Assembly (NCBI RefSeq): GCF_000214135.1
Contig: NZ_AFIE01000034.1
Span: 1-38,828, forward strand
Origin: Acinetobacter sp. P8-3-8
GTDB lineage: Bacteria > Pseudomonadota > Gammaproteobacteria > Pseudomonadales > Moraxellaceae
Length of the DNA stretch: 38,828 nt
Direction: 5' to 3'
The notes beneath the pieces are model-generated. The model had not been told where the DNA came from, ran no database searches, and worked only from the letters and a program-made list of their open reading frames with translations. Position numbers and translations under genes: made by a program. This document shows, one piece after another, positions 18,896 to 27,646 of the stretch; positions within the stretch are counted from its first letter, which is position 1, and every line of letters starts with the position of its first letter.

Positions 18896-19063
18896 AGACA
18901 ACATAACGACTTACAAAAGCTATGGGTTTCTCTACATCAAATGCGTAATATCGGTTTTGGGTGTGGAGAAATTTAAGCAAAAAACTAGAGTTTTGCTGAT
19001 TAAACATAAAACCAAGTAAGTTATAGAGCTTAAAATTTTTGTTAAAACAATGAGAATATAAAG

Positions 19064-19897
19064 ATGAAAAAAACAATTTTAATTACGGGTGCCAATGCAG
19101 GAATTGGTTTAAGCACAGCTGAAGAATTTGTAAAAGAAGGTCATCATGTCATATTAGCTTGTCGCAATATGGAAAAAGCTGAACAAGCCAAACAACATTT
19201 GCAAAGTATTGGTACGAGTCAAATCGATTTGGTGCAACTGGATTTAAATAGCCTTGAGAAAGTCAATCAAGCAGCAGATGAAATCCTGTCAAAATATTCA
19301 CATATCGATGTTTTGGTAAATAATGCAGGTTTAATTTCTCAGAACTTAGATGTCACTGAAGATGGTTTTGAAAAACATTTCGGTGTGAATTTCTTGGGTC
19401 ATTTTTTATGGACGTTGAAACTACTCCCTGCTGTTAAAAAATCAGTACAAGGTCGAATCATTCATCTGTCTTCGATTGGTCATTGGGGTGGAAGCATTCA
19501 GCCTGAAAAGTTCCTTGCAAAGAATAATAAACATTACATCATGTTCCCTAGTTACGGTAGCAGTAAGCTTCAAAACTTGTTGTTTAGTAACCTTCTTGCC
19601 ACTCAACTCGAAGGAACAAATGTGACCAGTAATGCATTACATCCTGGTGCTATTGATTCAGAACTGTATCGTCAATTGCCTAAATTTCAATATATGTTTG
19701 TTTCCATGGTTCTTATTCCATCATCAAAACCTGCAAAATTAATTAAAAAAATGGCTTTGGATGAAGCATGGGCCACCAAGAATGGTGAATATGCCAGTGT
19801 ACAAACACCTGCTTGGGCATCTAAAAAGTCCAAAGATATAAAACTCGCACAACATCTTTATGATTTATCCTATGATTTAGTGAAAACTTATTTGTAA
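19064..19897 (+). CDS. Short-chain dehydrogenase/reductase, tandem copy 2
   Basis: A 277-aa paralogue of the preceding gene with the same blocks in the same order: TGANAGIG, ACRNMEKAEQAKQ, LVNNAG, catalytic Ser in HLSSIGH, YGSSK and ALHPGAIDSE. The pair arose by tandem duplication and has since diverged well beyond allelic distance. The 168-bp gap between copies is AT-rich. It is followed 40 nt downstream by an alpha/beta hydrolase in the same orientation, so copy 2 and the hydrolase probably share a transcript. Confidence 0.88.
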   Translation: MKKTILITGANAGIGLSTAEEFVKEGHHVILACRNMEKAEQAKQHLQSIGTSQIDLVQLDLNSLEKVNQAADEILSKYSHIDVLVNNAGLISQNLDVTEDGFEKHFGVNFLGHFLWTLKLLPAVKKSVQGRIIHLSSIGHWGGSIQPEKFLAKNNKHYIMFPSYGSSKLQNLLFSNLLATQLEGTNVTSNALHPGAIDSELYRQLPKFQYMFVSMVLIPSSKPAKLIKKMALDEAWATKNGEYASVQTPAWASKKSKDIKLAQHLYDLSYDLVKTYL

Positions 19898-19937
19898 TGT
19901 GTTATTAAATTTCATATGAATAAGATAGGAATGAATA

Positions 19938-20900
19938 ATGATAACGCAGTCACATGAATATAAACCTGATGTCTTAGGCGCAGGATATGAGCAGCTCACG
20001 CTCAACTTCCCAGATGATTATGATGGCAAAGTCACTGCTACATTGGTTCGCAAAAAAGCTGATCAACCCACTCAAAAAGCCGTTCTATATATTCATGGTT
20101 TTATAGATTATTTTTTCCAAAAAGAAATGGCAGAACAATTTAACCAACACGGTTACGATTTTTATGCACTCGATTTAAGAAAATATGGTCGTTCTCATCT
20201 GGCACATCAAAAATATTACTATGTGCTTAATTTAAATGAATATGATGCTGAAATTACTGAAGCACTGAATATCATTGGACAAGAAGGTCATAGCAGTGTT
20301 GTTTTGTCAGGACATTCAACAGGTGGTTTAACTTCTACACTTTATGCTGCACATCATCCAAAGCACCCGTTGATTAAAGCGCTGTGGTGTAATAGTCCGT
20401 TTTATGACTTCAATATGCCACTTTGGAAGAAAAAGTTAGCATTGCCTAAATTAAGTGCTTTGGGGAAACGCTTACCCAAATTACAGTTTCCAAGTGAACT
20501 CAATAAGTGGTATGTGACCAGTCTGCATAAAGACTTAAAAGGTGAATGGGACTTTGATTTAGAGTGGAAAAAGAAAACTTATCCAAAAGTTTATTTAAGT
20601 TTTATTCGTAGCATTTATGAAGCTCAAAAAGAAATTCATACAGGTGTGCAAGTTAATATTCCTGCTTTGATTATGCATTCGCATAAAACCACATATCCAA
20701 AGAAATTTAATCAAGATGCACAAACAACCGATGTTATTTTGGAAGTTAAAGACATCATTAAATATGGAAATAAATTACAAGGTGATCTCACTGTAATGAC
20801 AATTCAAAATGGATTGCATGATTTAGTGTTGTCAGCACCGCCTGTTCGTGCAGAGGTTTATCAAAAACTATTTGAATGGCTTGCCCTAAAAGATCTTTAA
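19938..20900 (+). CDS. Alpha/beta hydrolase (S33 / lysophospholipase-like)
   Basis: This 320-aa cytosolic hydrolase has the oxyanion segment LYIHGFIDYFF (49-59), the nucleophile elbow GHSTGG with Ser127, and the presumed catalytic His in NGLHDLV near the C-terminus. It is similar in type to the hydrolase at 236-1270 but not a close copy. It sits behind the tandem SDRs, in the alcohol-oxidation locus, and may release alcohols from esters that the neighbouring dehydrogenases then oxidise; that is inference. It converges with the regulator gene, with 32 nt between stops. Confidence 0.85.
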   Translation: MITQSHEYKPDVLGAGYEQLTLNFPDDYDGKVTATLVRKKADQPTQKAVLYIHGFIDYFFQKEMAEQFNQHGYDFYALDLRKYGRSHLAHQKYYYVLNLNEYDAEITEALNIIGQEGHSSVVLSGHSTGGLTSTLYAAHHPKHPLIKALWCNSPFYDFNMPLWKKKLALPKLSALGKRLPKLQFPSELNKWYVTSLHKDLKGEWDFDLEWKKKTYPKVYLSFIRSIYEAQKEIHTGVQVNIPALIMHSHKTTYPKKFNQDAQTTDVILEVKDIIKYGNKLQGDLTVMTIQNGLHDLVLSAPPVRAEVYQKLFEWLALKDL

Positions 20901-20932
20901 TTCAGAGCTCAATCCGATTGGCATAAAGTGCA

Positions 20933-22123
20933 TCATTGCTCATCTTTATATTTCATGAGTATTTGATGTGCTGGATGTCCTAGAGGTGTAAGTTCAATTA
21001 AGCGTTCAACCGCATCGATTGCCTCTGGAAAATGTGCCAGATGTTTAAGCAAACTGTCAGTTTCATTGGCTTTAAAAATTGCTTCACTCAATCGAGATTC
21101 TAAACAATCACGCCATGCACATAAAAATGGACTTTCTGTCTTCGCTAAGAATACACCTTTACATAACTTTAAAGCAGATTCCATATAACCTGAATCTAAA
21201 GCATTTTCGGCTTGTAAAAAATCTGCTTCGACATGTGCCAATAAACGATAAGGTCGAGAACCTAACATTCCCCCTAAAATATCACGTAACTGTGACATTT
21301 CTGCCTTTAAAGTACCGACACTCACCTTACGTTCACCATAAATCGCTTGATGTAAATTCTCCAAATTCATGCCCTGTGGGCACAATGCAAGAATGGTCAA
21401 AATTTCGATTTGTCGTGGTGTGAGTACCACAATTTTGCCATTGAAAAGCACTTGAGGCACTGAAAAGGCACGAATAAATAAATGTTGTTGCTGAAACTCT
21501 AATAATGCAGTTTGGATAATGGATGCACAGCGTTCAGCAGCCAAAAGTCCCAAACTATTATGATGATTCCATGTGGTTGAAAGATCGATGACGCCAAGCA
21601 CTTGTTTTGAGTAAGGATCGATAATCGGTGCGGCATAACAGACCCAATCATGGATCGAGGACATATAATGTTCATTGGAAAATACGCAACTCGATTGTTG
21701 GGTTTTGAGTGACAATGCTAAAGCATTGGTACCCACCAACTCTTCACGCCACTGCCCACCTTCAATAAAATGTACACGCTCAGCGGCATTACGCATTTGA
21801 CCACTTGCCGCCGACCAAATAATGGTACTTCCAACATCCCCAACCGCTGCGACCATTGAAGACTGTTCTGCAATATGAGTTAACTCGCTTTCACAATGTT
21901 CTAAAGCAACTTTGAGAACACTTTTCATGCTTTGTTTTTGAATGACTAACGGCGCAGCATCCCGATCTTTTGGAATTTCAGCAGAATTTGAACGTTGCCA
22001 AGAGCTTGCAATACTTTGCCCGAGTTGATCTGCATGTTTTAAAGACAAACTACTGCTTTGGCGTAATTGCTCAATCAAGTTACGTTTCTTTGTTAATTCT
22101 TGTTGACTCAACATATGCGACAT
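20933..22123 (-). CDS. GAF-domain transcription regulator with winged-helix output (AcoR-like N-terminus)
   Basis: The 396-aa protein begins like the sigma54 activator AcoR (SWQRS near 42-46), then a GAF sensor domain at about residues 75-210 (AAVGDVGSTIIW, ELVGTNALALSL, APIIDPYSKQVLGVIDLS). It has no AAA+ ATPase domain and no Fis-type HTH. Instead residues about 228-305 (VVLTPRQIEILTILA, VGTLKAEMSQLRDIL, PYRL) look like an OmpR-type or SARP-like winged helix, so it should act on sigma70 promoters. The C-terminal 90 residues are helical. It is divergent from the aldehyde dehydrogenase gene, whose promoter carries the candidate operator, and probably senses an alcohol or aldehyde. Confidence 0.8.
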   Translation of the reverse strand: MSHMLSQQELTKKRNLIEQLRQSSSLSLKHADQLGQSIASSWQRSNSAEIPKDRDAAPLVIQKQSMKSVLKVALEHCESELTHIAEQSSMVAAVGDVGSTIIWSAASGQMRNAAERVHFIEGGQWREELVGTNALALSLKTQQSSCVFSNEHYMSSIHDWVCYAAPIIDPYSKQVLGVIDLSTTWNHHNSLGLLAAERCASIIQTALLEFQQQHLFIRAFSVPQVLFNGKIVVLTPRQIEILTILALCPQGMNLENLHQAIYGERKVSVGTLKAEMSQLRDILGGMLGSRPYRLLAHVEADFLQAENALDSGYMESALKLCKGVFLAKTESPFLCAWRDCLESRLSEAIFKANETDSLLKHLAHFPEAIDAVERLIELTPLGHPAHQILMKYKDEQ

Positions 22124-22462
22124 TCCTATGTAATTTGTCTAAAACTTCCTCTTTTCCCTTTTATTATTTTTGGGCTTGCTCACAATAATCACAGTAGCAC
22201 ACTCTATAGATGAGCCGTCAACTCATCTCATACCAAAGCTGTATAAAGCTAATAAAATTTAACAAAATCACTTAATTATTACGATAAAAGAAACAATTGC
22301 AAATATTAGATCATAGTACAAATAAGTAGAGTTTATCCTCCAACCTTTTTCCAACCTTTCACAGAATAAGCTCAGATCATCATGTAAATATGACTGTGTC
22401 ATACATGCATCTTCATAGACTGATCATGTTAAGGATCAAGTTATAAATAAAGGAATATTCTC
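22124..22462. promoter_or_regulatory. Divergent control region between the GAF regulator and aldehyde dehydrogenase
   Basis: This 339-bp region has no gene. It holds the 11-bp-period repeat (CCAACC at 22340 and 22351) and, nearer the ALDH, a perfect inverted repeat TATGAC-TGT-GTCATA at 22389-22403. AAGGA precedes the ALDH start. I cannot assign -35/-10 elements with confidence. Confidence 0.55.
22340..22356 (-). promoter_or_regulatory. Direct repeat with 11-bp period upstream of the aldehyde dehydrogenase
   Basis: Two CCAACC units (GGTTGG on the minus strand) start at 22340 and 22351, exactly 11 bp apart with a T5 spacer. The spacing and the G-rich half-site match the repeat before the Fe-ADH at 16527. 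It is a candidate binding site for the adjacent GAF regulator. Confidence 0.5.
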
Positions 22463-23974
22463 ATGCGTTATGTAGATCCAAACCAAGCTGGTTCAAAAGT
22501 ACAATTCAAATCTCAATATGAAAACTTTATTGATGGGAAATGGGTAGCTCCAGTAAAAGGTCAATATTTTGACAATATCTCTCCTGTCGATGGCAAAGTA
22601 TTTACCAAAGTTCCTCGTTCATCTGCGGAAGATATCGAACTGGCTTTAGACGCCGCACATAAAGCTAAAGTCGCTTGGGGCAAAACCTCGCCAGCTACTC
22701 GCTCAAACTTATTACTTAAAATTGCAGACCGTTTAGAAGAGAACTTAGAATTACTTGCTGTTGCTGAAACGTGGGAAAATGGTAAACCGATTCGTGAAAC
22801 GTTGGCAGCAGACATTCCATTATGTATTGACCATTTCCGCTATTTTGCAGGCTGTTTACGTGCGCAAGAAGGTGGAATTTCTGAAATTGATGAGGACACC
22901 ATTGCTTATCATTTCCATGAACCTCTTGGTGTCGTGGGTCAGATCATTCCGTGGAATTTCCCTATTCTCATGGCAGCATGGAAATTAGCGCCTGCATTGG
23001 CAGCAGGAAACTGTATCGTGCTGAAACCTGCTGAACAAACGCCATCGAGCATCTTGGTTTTAGTTGAACTCATCCAAGACTTATTACCACCGGGTGTACT
23101 CAATATTGTCAATGGTTATGGTGTTGAAGTCGGTCGTCCACTTGCGACCAATCCACGTATTGCTAAAATTGCCTTTACAGGCTCTACGCAAGTGGGTCAA
23201 TTAATCATGCAGTATGCAACTGAGAATATTATCCCTGTAACGCTTGAACTTGGTGGTAAATCTCCAAATATCTTCTTTGAAGATGTAATGGATAAAGATG
23301 ATGACTACTTAGATAAAGCACTTGAAGGCTTTGCAATGTTTGCCCTGAACCAAGGTGAAGTATGTACCTGCCCATCTCGTGCATTGGTTCAAGAAAGCAT
23401 TGCAGATAAATTCTTGGAAATGGCGGTTGAACGTGTAAAACGGATTAAAACTGGCCATCCATTAGACACAGACACCATGATTGGTGCTCAAGCCTCACAA
23501 GAGCAACAAGATAAGATTTTAGGCTGTATCGCAACTGGTCGTGCGGAAGGTGCGCAAATCTTAACAGGTGGTGGTGATCGTCAAGAAGTGGGGCAAGGTT
23601 TCTACATCGAACCGACCATTTTCAAAGGCGATAACAGTATGAAAATTTTCCAAGAGGAAATCTTCGGCCCTGTACTTTCAGTCGCAACATTTAAAGACTA
23701 TGACGATGCGATTAAAATTGCCAATGACACCATGTATGGTTTAGGCGCAGGTGTATGGTCACGTTCAGCACACACTTCATACCGTGCAGGTCGTGCGATT
23801 GAGGCAGGTCGTGTATGGACAAATTGTTATCACATCTACCCTGCACATGCTGCATTTGGTGGTTATAAGAAATCAGGTATTGGTCGTGAAAACCATAAAA
23901 TGATGCTTGATCATTATCAACAAACCAAAAACTTACTGGTGAGTTATTCGACTAAAGCAATGGGTTTCTTCTAA
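22463..23974 (+). CDS. NAD-dependent aldehyde dehydrogenase (AcoD/ExaC-like)
   Basis: This 503-aa ALDH has the intact fold and active site: [12 protein letters not shown] (163-174), FTGSTQVG, the general base Glu262 in LELGGKSP, and the nucleophile Cys301 in NQGEVCTC. The closest remembered types are acetaldehyde dehydrogenases AcoD and ExaC. With the Fe-ADH at 16639 it would complete ethanol to acetaldehyde to acetate. It is divergently transcribed from the GAF regulator, the usual layout for its direct target. A good AAGGA precedes the ATG and a tetraloop terminator follows. Confidence 0.93.
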   Translation: MRYVDPNQAGSKVQFKSQYENFIDGKWVAPVKGQYFDNISPVDGKVFTKVPRSSAEDIELALDAAHKAKVAWGKTSPATRSNLLLKIADRLEENLELLAVAETWENGKPIRETLAADIPLCIDHFRYFAGCLRAQEGGISEIDEDTIAYHFHEPLGVVGQIIPWNFPILMAAWKLAPALAAGNCIVLKPAEQTPSSILVLVELIQDLLPPGVLNIVNGYGVEVGRPLATNPRIAKIAFTGSTQVGQLIMQYATENIIPVTLELGGKSPNIFFEDVMDKDDDYLDKALEGFAMFALNQGEVCTCPSRALVQESIADKFLEMAVERVKRIKTGHPLDTDTMIGAQASQEQQDKILGCIATGRAEGAQILTGGGDRQEVGQGFYIEPTIFKGDNSMKIFQEEIFGPVLSVATFKDYDDAIKIANDTMYGLGAGVWSRSAHTSYRAGRAIEAGRVWTNCYHIYPAHAAFGGYKKSGIGRENHKMMLDHYQQTKNLLVSYSTKAMGFF

Positions 23975-23995
23975 GTTTTTAACTTTTTTAATTTA

Positions 23996-24020
23996 AAAGC
24001 GGACTTCGGTTCGCTTTTTT
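23996..24020 (+). terminator. UUCG-tetraloop terminator after aldehyde dehydrogenase
   Basis: The stem AAAGCGGAC / GTTCGCTTT (one G-U pair) closes on a C(UUCG)G tetraloop, and a T run follows immediately. Confidence 0.93.
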
Positions 24021-24213
24021 AATTTAGGCTGAATCAATAGAAGTTATGATGGGCTTATTGCGTAAGCCGAGTTGTGATGATCATTCATTTGACTACGGGA
24101 ATAATAACCATAAAAATCCATAAAAAAATATTTGCCAAACCGACAGGTAAAATAGTTTATCTTGTACTTGATTGACCTAGATATAAGACAAAACCAAAGC
24201 ATAGAGCCTTAAA

Positions 24214-25131
24214 ATGTTGCAAATCATCAATATTCTCTTTCCGCCTATTGCACTCATTGGCTTAGGTTTTTACTTATTCCGATCACGTAGCTTAGATGCC
24301 AAGTTTTGGAATGGCGCGGAAAAGCTCAACTATTATGTATTATTTCCATCATTATTATTTAGCTCTCTGGCAACGGCCAATATGCATATCGCACACATTG
24401 ATATGATTTTGATGGTCATTTTTTTAGTGATGGCTTTTATTATTGCTAGTGTTTATATCTTTGCAACGATAAAAAAAACGCCTATTTCTCAGATTGGTGT
24501 ACATGTTCAAAGCTTAATTCGTTTTAATACCTATATTGGCCTATCCATTGCAACCACAATGAATCAACCAGAAATCAAAAGTATCTTGGTAAATATTCTA
24601 GCGATTACTATTCCATTTGTGAATGTTGTTTCAATTCTTTCACTCACCCCAAAACATCAGTTAAAGATTAAACTTATTCTGGTTTCTTTAATTAAAAATC
24701 CATTAATTAGTTCTTGTGTGCTTGGGATTTTATTTAATGTATTTAACATTCCAATTTGGCAAGGTTTTAGCAATTTATTAACAGCATTTTCAAATAGTAG
24801 CCTCATGCTAGGCCTACTCTGTGTGGGTACTGTTATTCAATTGGATACGATTAAGACTTATTTTAAGACATCTTTAGTGATTAGCTTATTCAGACTTGTT
24901 CTAATTCCTATTGCAGTATTCATTTGCATACAATACTTTGAACTGAGCTATGCAGCTACGATTGCTATTATGATTTTCTTCTCAATTCCAACAGCACCTT
25001 CTGCTTATATTTTAACAAAATTACTTCATGGCAATTATCAATTGATGGCAGCAGTCATTAGTCTACAAACGCTTTTGTCTGTATTTAGCTTGGCATTGAT
25101 GCTGAGCTTATTACAAGCATATTATTCATAA
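24214..25131 (+). CDS. AEC-family (auxin efflux carrier) transporter
   Basis: The 305-aa protein is hydrophobic along its whole length, with about ten membrane segments. It has the AEC pattern: N-terminal IINILFPPIALIGLGFYLF, the LNYYVLFPSLLFSSLA repeat start, a central NPLISSCVLGILFN, and a C-terminal half beginning SNSSLMLGLLCVG with SIPTAPSAYIL. AEC proteins export or take up small organic anions such as malonate or malate; the substrate here is unknown. It is monocistronic, with no strong ribosome site visible. Confidence 0.85.
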   Translation: MLQIINILFPPIALIGLGFYLFRSRSLDAKFWNGAEKLNYYVLFPSLLFSSLATANMHIAHIDMILMVIFLVMAFIIASVYIFATIKKTPISQIGVHVQSLIRFNTYIGLSIATTMNQPEIKSILVNILAITIPFVNVVSILSLTPKHQLKIKLILVSLIKNPLISSCVLGILFNVFNIPIWQGFSNLLTAFSNSSLMLGLLCVGTVIQLDTIKTYFKTSLVISLFRLVLIPIAVFICIQYFELSYAATIAIMIFFSIPTAPSAYILTKLLHGNYQLMAAVISLQTLLSVFSLALMLSLLQAYYS

Positions 25132-25226
25132 TGCTTGCTGCTAATGTTTGTTTTAATTATTCATTTTAATACTTCAGTTTTAATCAATATAAATAAAATA
25201 ATGGAAAAATTGATCGATAATTTTCT

Positions 25227-25254
25227 AAGCAATCCATTGAGAGAATTGCTTTTA
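25227..25254. terminator. Weak hairpin between the AEC transporter and the convergent gene
   Basis: AAGCAAT (25227-25233) pairs with ATTGCTT (25245-25251) around an 11-nt loop, followed by TT and AT-rich sequence. It is a plausible weak terminator. Confidence 0.4.
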
Positions 25255-25304
25255 AAAGCATGATCACTTTAACCATAACTTTATTACTTTTTTGATATAG
25301 ATTT

Positions 25305-25904
25305 TTAATCTGTATTTTTAGCGAGCTCCATTACTACAAAATGTAAATGGTCTACTCCCCAGAACATTTCATCACCGACAAACCAAGTCGGTGCGCCAAA
25401 AACTCCACGCTCAATGGCTTCATCTGTCACTGACTTTAATTGTGCTTTGACCTGTTCATCTGCCAACCAAGTTTGGACTTGAGCGACATCTAAACCCAAT
25501 CCTTGAGCAACACTTTCCAATTCATTGATATCATTCAAATTACGTGGATTTCCAAACATTGCATCAAATAAACCGTTGAGCACTTTTTGGAAATTTTCAG
25601 GCTGATATAACTGAACAGCCGTAATAATTCGCATCAAATTCAAAGTATTGATCGGAAAATATGGATTCATTTGAACAGGAATATTCCATAACTTTGACCA
25701 ACGCCCCATATCAATCATCGAATAACGTGCCTTCGCTGGCACAGCCATCGGGCTATTATTACCTGTCGCTTTAAATACCCCACCCAATAACATTGGTTTC
25801 CAAATAATTTCTGCTTGATATTGCTCAGCAAGCTGTTGAATACGATACAAACCGATATAGCTATATGGGCTACCTAAATCAAAATAAAAAACAACTTGTT
25901 TCAT
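25305..25904 (-). CDS. DsbA-fold 2-hydroxychromene-2-carboxylate isomerase-like protein
   Basis: This 199-aa protein belongs to the HCCA isomerase / GST-kappa branch of the DsbA fold. It starts with FYFDLGSPYSYIG, where Ser replaces the CxxC of thiol oxidases, continues with WKPMLLGGVFKATGN, and ends with the cis-Pro segment GVFGAPTWFVGDEMFWG. Known members isomerise chromene carboxylates with glutathione in aromatic catabolism. No other aromatic-catabolism gene is nearby, so the substrate is unknown. It lies 82 nt downstream of an SDR in the same orientation, and both are probably controlled by the divergent TetR regulator. Confidence 0.88.
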   Translation of the reverse strand: MKQVVFYFDLGSPYSYIGLYRIQQLAEQYQAEIIWKPMLLGGVFKATGNNSPMAVPAKARYSMIDMGRWSKLWNIPVQMNPYFPINTLNLMRIITAVQLYQPENFQKVLNGLFDAMFGNPRNLNDINELESVAQGLGLDVAQVQTWLADEQVKAQLKSVTDEAIERGVFGAPTWFVGDEMFWGVDHLHFVVMELAKNTD

Positions 25905-25986
25905 CGACTATTATTCCTTAATTTGGATGATTATTTAATGCATTCAGATCTAATACACACTTCATAACCTACTTAAATATAGCTAC

Positions 25987-26730
25987 TTACCATTTTTCAA
26001 TCCAAGGACGTAAATCTAATTCATGCGTCCATGCATCTCGTGGTTGTTGCGAAAGATGCCAATAATTTTCAGCAATATGATCCGGATTCAGAATGCCATC
26101 TTGATCTTTCTTTGCATACATTTCAGGGAACGAGGTTTTAATAAAATCTGTATCAATCGCCCCATCTACCACCACATGCGCTACATGAATATTTTGTGGG
26201 CCAAGTTCTCGTGCCATACTTTGGGCTAATGCTCTCAATGCATGTTTTGCACCTGCAAATGCTGAAAAATAAGCAGCACCACGCATCCCTGCCGTTGCAC
26301 CAGTAAAAATAATCGTCCCATGTTGGCGTGTCACCATTCGTTTTGCGACTTCTCTCCCCACAAGAAATGCAGAGAAACACGCCATTTCCCAAATTTTAAA
26401 ATATTTACGTGCTGTTTCTTCCAAAATGCTACACGGTACATTTGCACCAATATTGAAAACAAGAATATCAATTTCACCAATGTTCGCTTCAATTTCTTCA
26501 ACAAGTTGAATGACCTGTTCTTCCTCGCGTGCATCTGAGCCAAAACCATAGGCAACACCGCCTGCCTGTTCAATTTCTTCAATCAATGGTTGTAATTTTT
26601 CGACATTTCGACGAGTCATACAGGTGATATAACCACCCTTTGCAAATCTTTTCGCAATCGCACCACCTGTCGCATCTCCTGCGCCAATCACTAATGCAAC
26701 TTTTTGCTTTTGTTGTTCCAATCCATTCAT
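25987..26730 (-). CDS. SDR-family protein lacking the catalytic Ser and Tyr
   Basis: The 247-aa protein has a Rossmann SDR fold: cofactor loop GAGDATGGAIAKRF (16-29), CMTRRNVEKL, FNIGAN in the NNAG position, and HVVVDGAIDTDF after the active site. The active-site stretch IFTGATAGMRG has no Ser at the usual position, and the YxxxK motif reads FAGAK, with Phe for Tyr and Lys kept. Binding of NAD(P) looks intact but standard hydride-transfer chemistry does not. It may be a binding or regulatory protein or use other chemistry. It is divergent from the TetR gene across a palindromic operator. Confidence 0.82.
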   Translation of the reverse strand: MNGLEQQKQKVALVIGAGDATGGAIAKRFAKGGYITCMTRRNVEKLQPLIEEIEQAGGVAYGFGSDAREEEQVIQLVEEIEANIGEIDILVFNIGANVPCSILEETARKYFKIWEMACFSAFLVGREVAKRMVTRQHGTIIFTGATAGMRGAAYFSAFAGAKHALRALAQSMARELGPQNIHVAHVVVDGAIDTDFIKTSFPEMYAKKDQDGILNPDHIAENYWHLSQQPRDAWTHELDLRPWIEKW

Positions 26731-26768
26731 GAGCTTTCTCGACAGAGCATTTTATTTACAATTATAAA

Positions 26769-26782
26769 ATAACGATCGTTAT
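26769..26782. promoter_or_regulatory. TetR-type palindromic operator
   Basis: A perfect 14-bp palindrome, ATAACGATCGTTAT, lies between the divergent SDR and TetR genes. A further half-site (ATAACGAT) follows at 26784-26791. It is probably the operator of the adjacent TetR protein, controlling both transcripts. Confidence 0.7.
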
Positions 26783-26897
26783 CATAACGATTACTATGTT
26801 ATAGTTTTACTGAATCGTCAAGATCATTTTTTGATGCTGTTTTGATGAATTTTTGATGAAAATATTGTCGAATTAAACCAGTTGGGAATAGTCCGTT

Positions 26898-27470
26898 ATG
26901 CGTTATAAATCAGGCTATAAAGAACAAAAACGTCAAGAGCTGTTAGATATCAGCGGGCAGTTAGCAAAAAAAAATGGATTTAATGCCACAGGTGTAGATG
27001 GTTTTATGAAAGCTGCGGGTGTAACCAGTGGCGCATTTTATTCACATTTTTCGTCAAAGAATGATTTATTTAAAGCACTGATTGAAAATGAATTACAACA
27101 TAGTATTCAAATGTGGCAAGACAATCCGTACGAAGAACCATCGCAATGGATTGATTTTGAATTGAATCGCTATTTAGCTTTATCACACGTCGAACAGCCT
27201 GATCATGGTTGTGCCCTGCCTTCTTTGGCTTCGGAAATTGCACGTTCCAATGATGAGATTAAGCAAGCTTATCAAAACGAATTGATTCGTGGTCAACAGA
27301 TTTTTCTAAAACATTTAGATAATGAAGAAACAGCTTGGGCTGTGATGTGTCAATTGGTCGGTGCAATTTTAATGGCACGCAGTATCGCGGATCATCATTT
27401 GAAAATCACGATTTTAGAATCGTCAAAAAAATCGATAAAAGCATTAATTGCAAATTCAGCTTCACAATAG
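26898..27470 (+). CDS. TetR/AcrR-family transcription regulator
   Basis: This 190-aa protein has the TetR N-terminal HTH (about residues 10-56): LDISGQLAKKNGFNATGVDGFMKAAGVTSGAFYSHFSSKNDLF in separate helices with the GAFYSHF recognition end. The C-terminal ligand domain includes CALPSLASEIAR, seen in a group of TetR proteins that control SDR or oxidoreductase genes. It is divergent from the SDR gene and lies next to a perfect palindromic operator, so autoregulation and repression of the SDR-isomerase pair are likely. The inducer is unknown. Confidence 0.9.
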   Translation: MRYKSGYKEQKRQELLDISGQLAKKNGFNATGVDGFMKAAGVTSGAFYSHFSSKNDLFKALIENELQHSIQMWQDNPYEEPSQWIDFELNRYLALSHVEQPDHGCALPSLASEIARSNDEIKQAYQNELIRGQQIFLKHLDNEETAWAVMCQLVGAILMARSIADHHLKITILESSKKSIKALIANSASQ

Positions 27471-27530
27471 TTTCAAGAAATCAGGGCTCAAAATCAATTT
27501 TAAATTGTACTTTCGCAATGGTTGATGTGA

Positions 27531-27588
27531 AAAGGGTTTGTTGATCATTCATCTTGCTTTTCGGCAATCGAATATCAACAAACCCTTT
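27531..27588. terminator. Long inverted repeat between tetR and ggt
   Basis: A perfect 15-bp inverted repeat (AAAGGGTTTGTTGAT at 27531-27545, complement at 27574-27588) has a 28-nt loop and sits between convergent genes. T-rich sequence follows. It is probably a bidirectional terminator, though the loop is unusually long. Confidence 0.5.
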
Positions 27589-27646
27589 ATTTTATTCATA
27601 TTTATGATTCAAGCTTTTTGTTAAAACTTAAACCTATTCTGCAAAT

